DNA of 6,140 nucleotides from JALQUL01 sp964556425 (GTDB taxonomy: Bacteria > Pseudomonadota > Gammaproteobacteria > Burkholderiales > Burkholderiaceae_C). Below, one piece after another: positions 6,140 through 6,140 of this stretch. The notes beneath the pieces are model-generated. The model was not told the DNA's origin. It saw only the letters and a list, made by a program, of their open reading frames with translations, and searched no databases. The position numbers and the translations under genes are program-made. Every line of letters starts with the position of its first letter. Position 1 is the stretch's first letter. The stretch is from NCBI GenBank assembly GCA_964556425.1, contig CAZKWC010000109.1:1-6140 (forward strand). Reading direction: 5' to 3'.

Positions 6140-6140
6140 C
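6017..6140 (-). repeat. Integrase segment duplicated at 1-124
   Basis: This is the partner of 1-124, offset by 6016 bases, which gives the period of the tandem. It encodes the same stretch, from KGHKNQFF to VVSEN, including the second catalytic Asp of integrase. Confidence 0.95.

Larger units (their letters stand above)
2584..6140 (-). mobile_element. Ty1/copia-type LTR retrotransposon, upstream copy (3' part plus LTR; cut by the right window edge)
   Basis: From 6140 down to 2584 on the minus strand, this copy contributes the integrase catalytic core, RT and RNase H, a stop codon, a polypurine tract and a 3' LTR. That LTR is also the 5' LTR of the copy to its left. The frame is open at the right edge, so Gag, protease and the integrase N-terminus of this copy lie beyond 6140. 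The shared LTR makes the two copies a head-to-tail tandem. An assembly join between two separate copies cannot be ruled out from one sequence. Confidence 0.85.

Noticed and set aside
1..6140. Circular DNA or circular contig with terminal overlap
   Set aside because: The terminal repeats differ at 8 of 124 positions, so they are two copies, not the same bases read twice.

Overview
The window is retrotransposon DNA on the minus strand of a eukaryotic genome. Two long, uninterrupted minus-strand reading frames encode the parts of a Ty1/copia (Pseudoviridae-type) polyprotein in the order Gag, protease, integrase, reverse transcriptase, RNase H. They flank a 705-base AT-rich LTR. No cellular gene, RNA gene, prokaryotic feature or CRISPR array is visible. 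The host cannot be named. The composition is AT-rich, ATT/AAT tracts are frequent, the code appears standard, and the RT box is HVDD, which would suit a fungus or an AT-rich protist; this is inference only.

Layout, in transcription order from high to low coordinates. 6139-3299 is the 3' part of one copy (integrase core, acidic linker, RT, RNase H, stop). 3300-3289 is a polypurine tract directly abutting the LTR. 3288-2584 is one LTR with TGT...ACA ends. 2583-2568 is a 16-nt segment at the primer-binding position. 2547-1 is the 5' part of a second copy (Gag with two CCHC knuckles, DSG protease, integrase zinc finger and first catalytic Asp), running off the left edge. Bases 1-124 and 6017-6140 are the same integrase segment with 8 differences. 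The window is therefore slightly more than one period (6016 bases) of a head-to-tail tandem sharing one LTR. Joining the two frames at the overlap gives a composite polyprotein of about 1754 residues.

The most interesting signal is at the LTR/internal junction. The 16 nt immediately after the LTR (2583-2568) are perfectly complementary to 2744-2729 inside the LTR. A TATA-like box starts 29 nt upstream of 2744, an AATAAA lies 42 nt downstream, and there is no AUG between 2744 and the gag AUG. This is the geometry expected if the 5' end of the transcript folds back and primes its own reverse transcription, as established for Tf1 of fission yeast (a Ty3/gypsy-type element). Here it would serve a copia-type element instead of a tRNA primer. 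The complementarity and spacings are read directly from the sequence; the transcription start and the priming mechanism are inferred.
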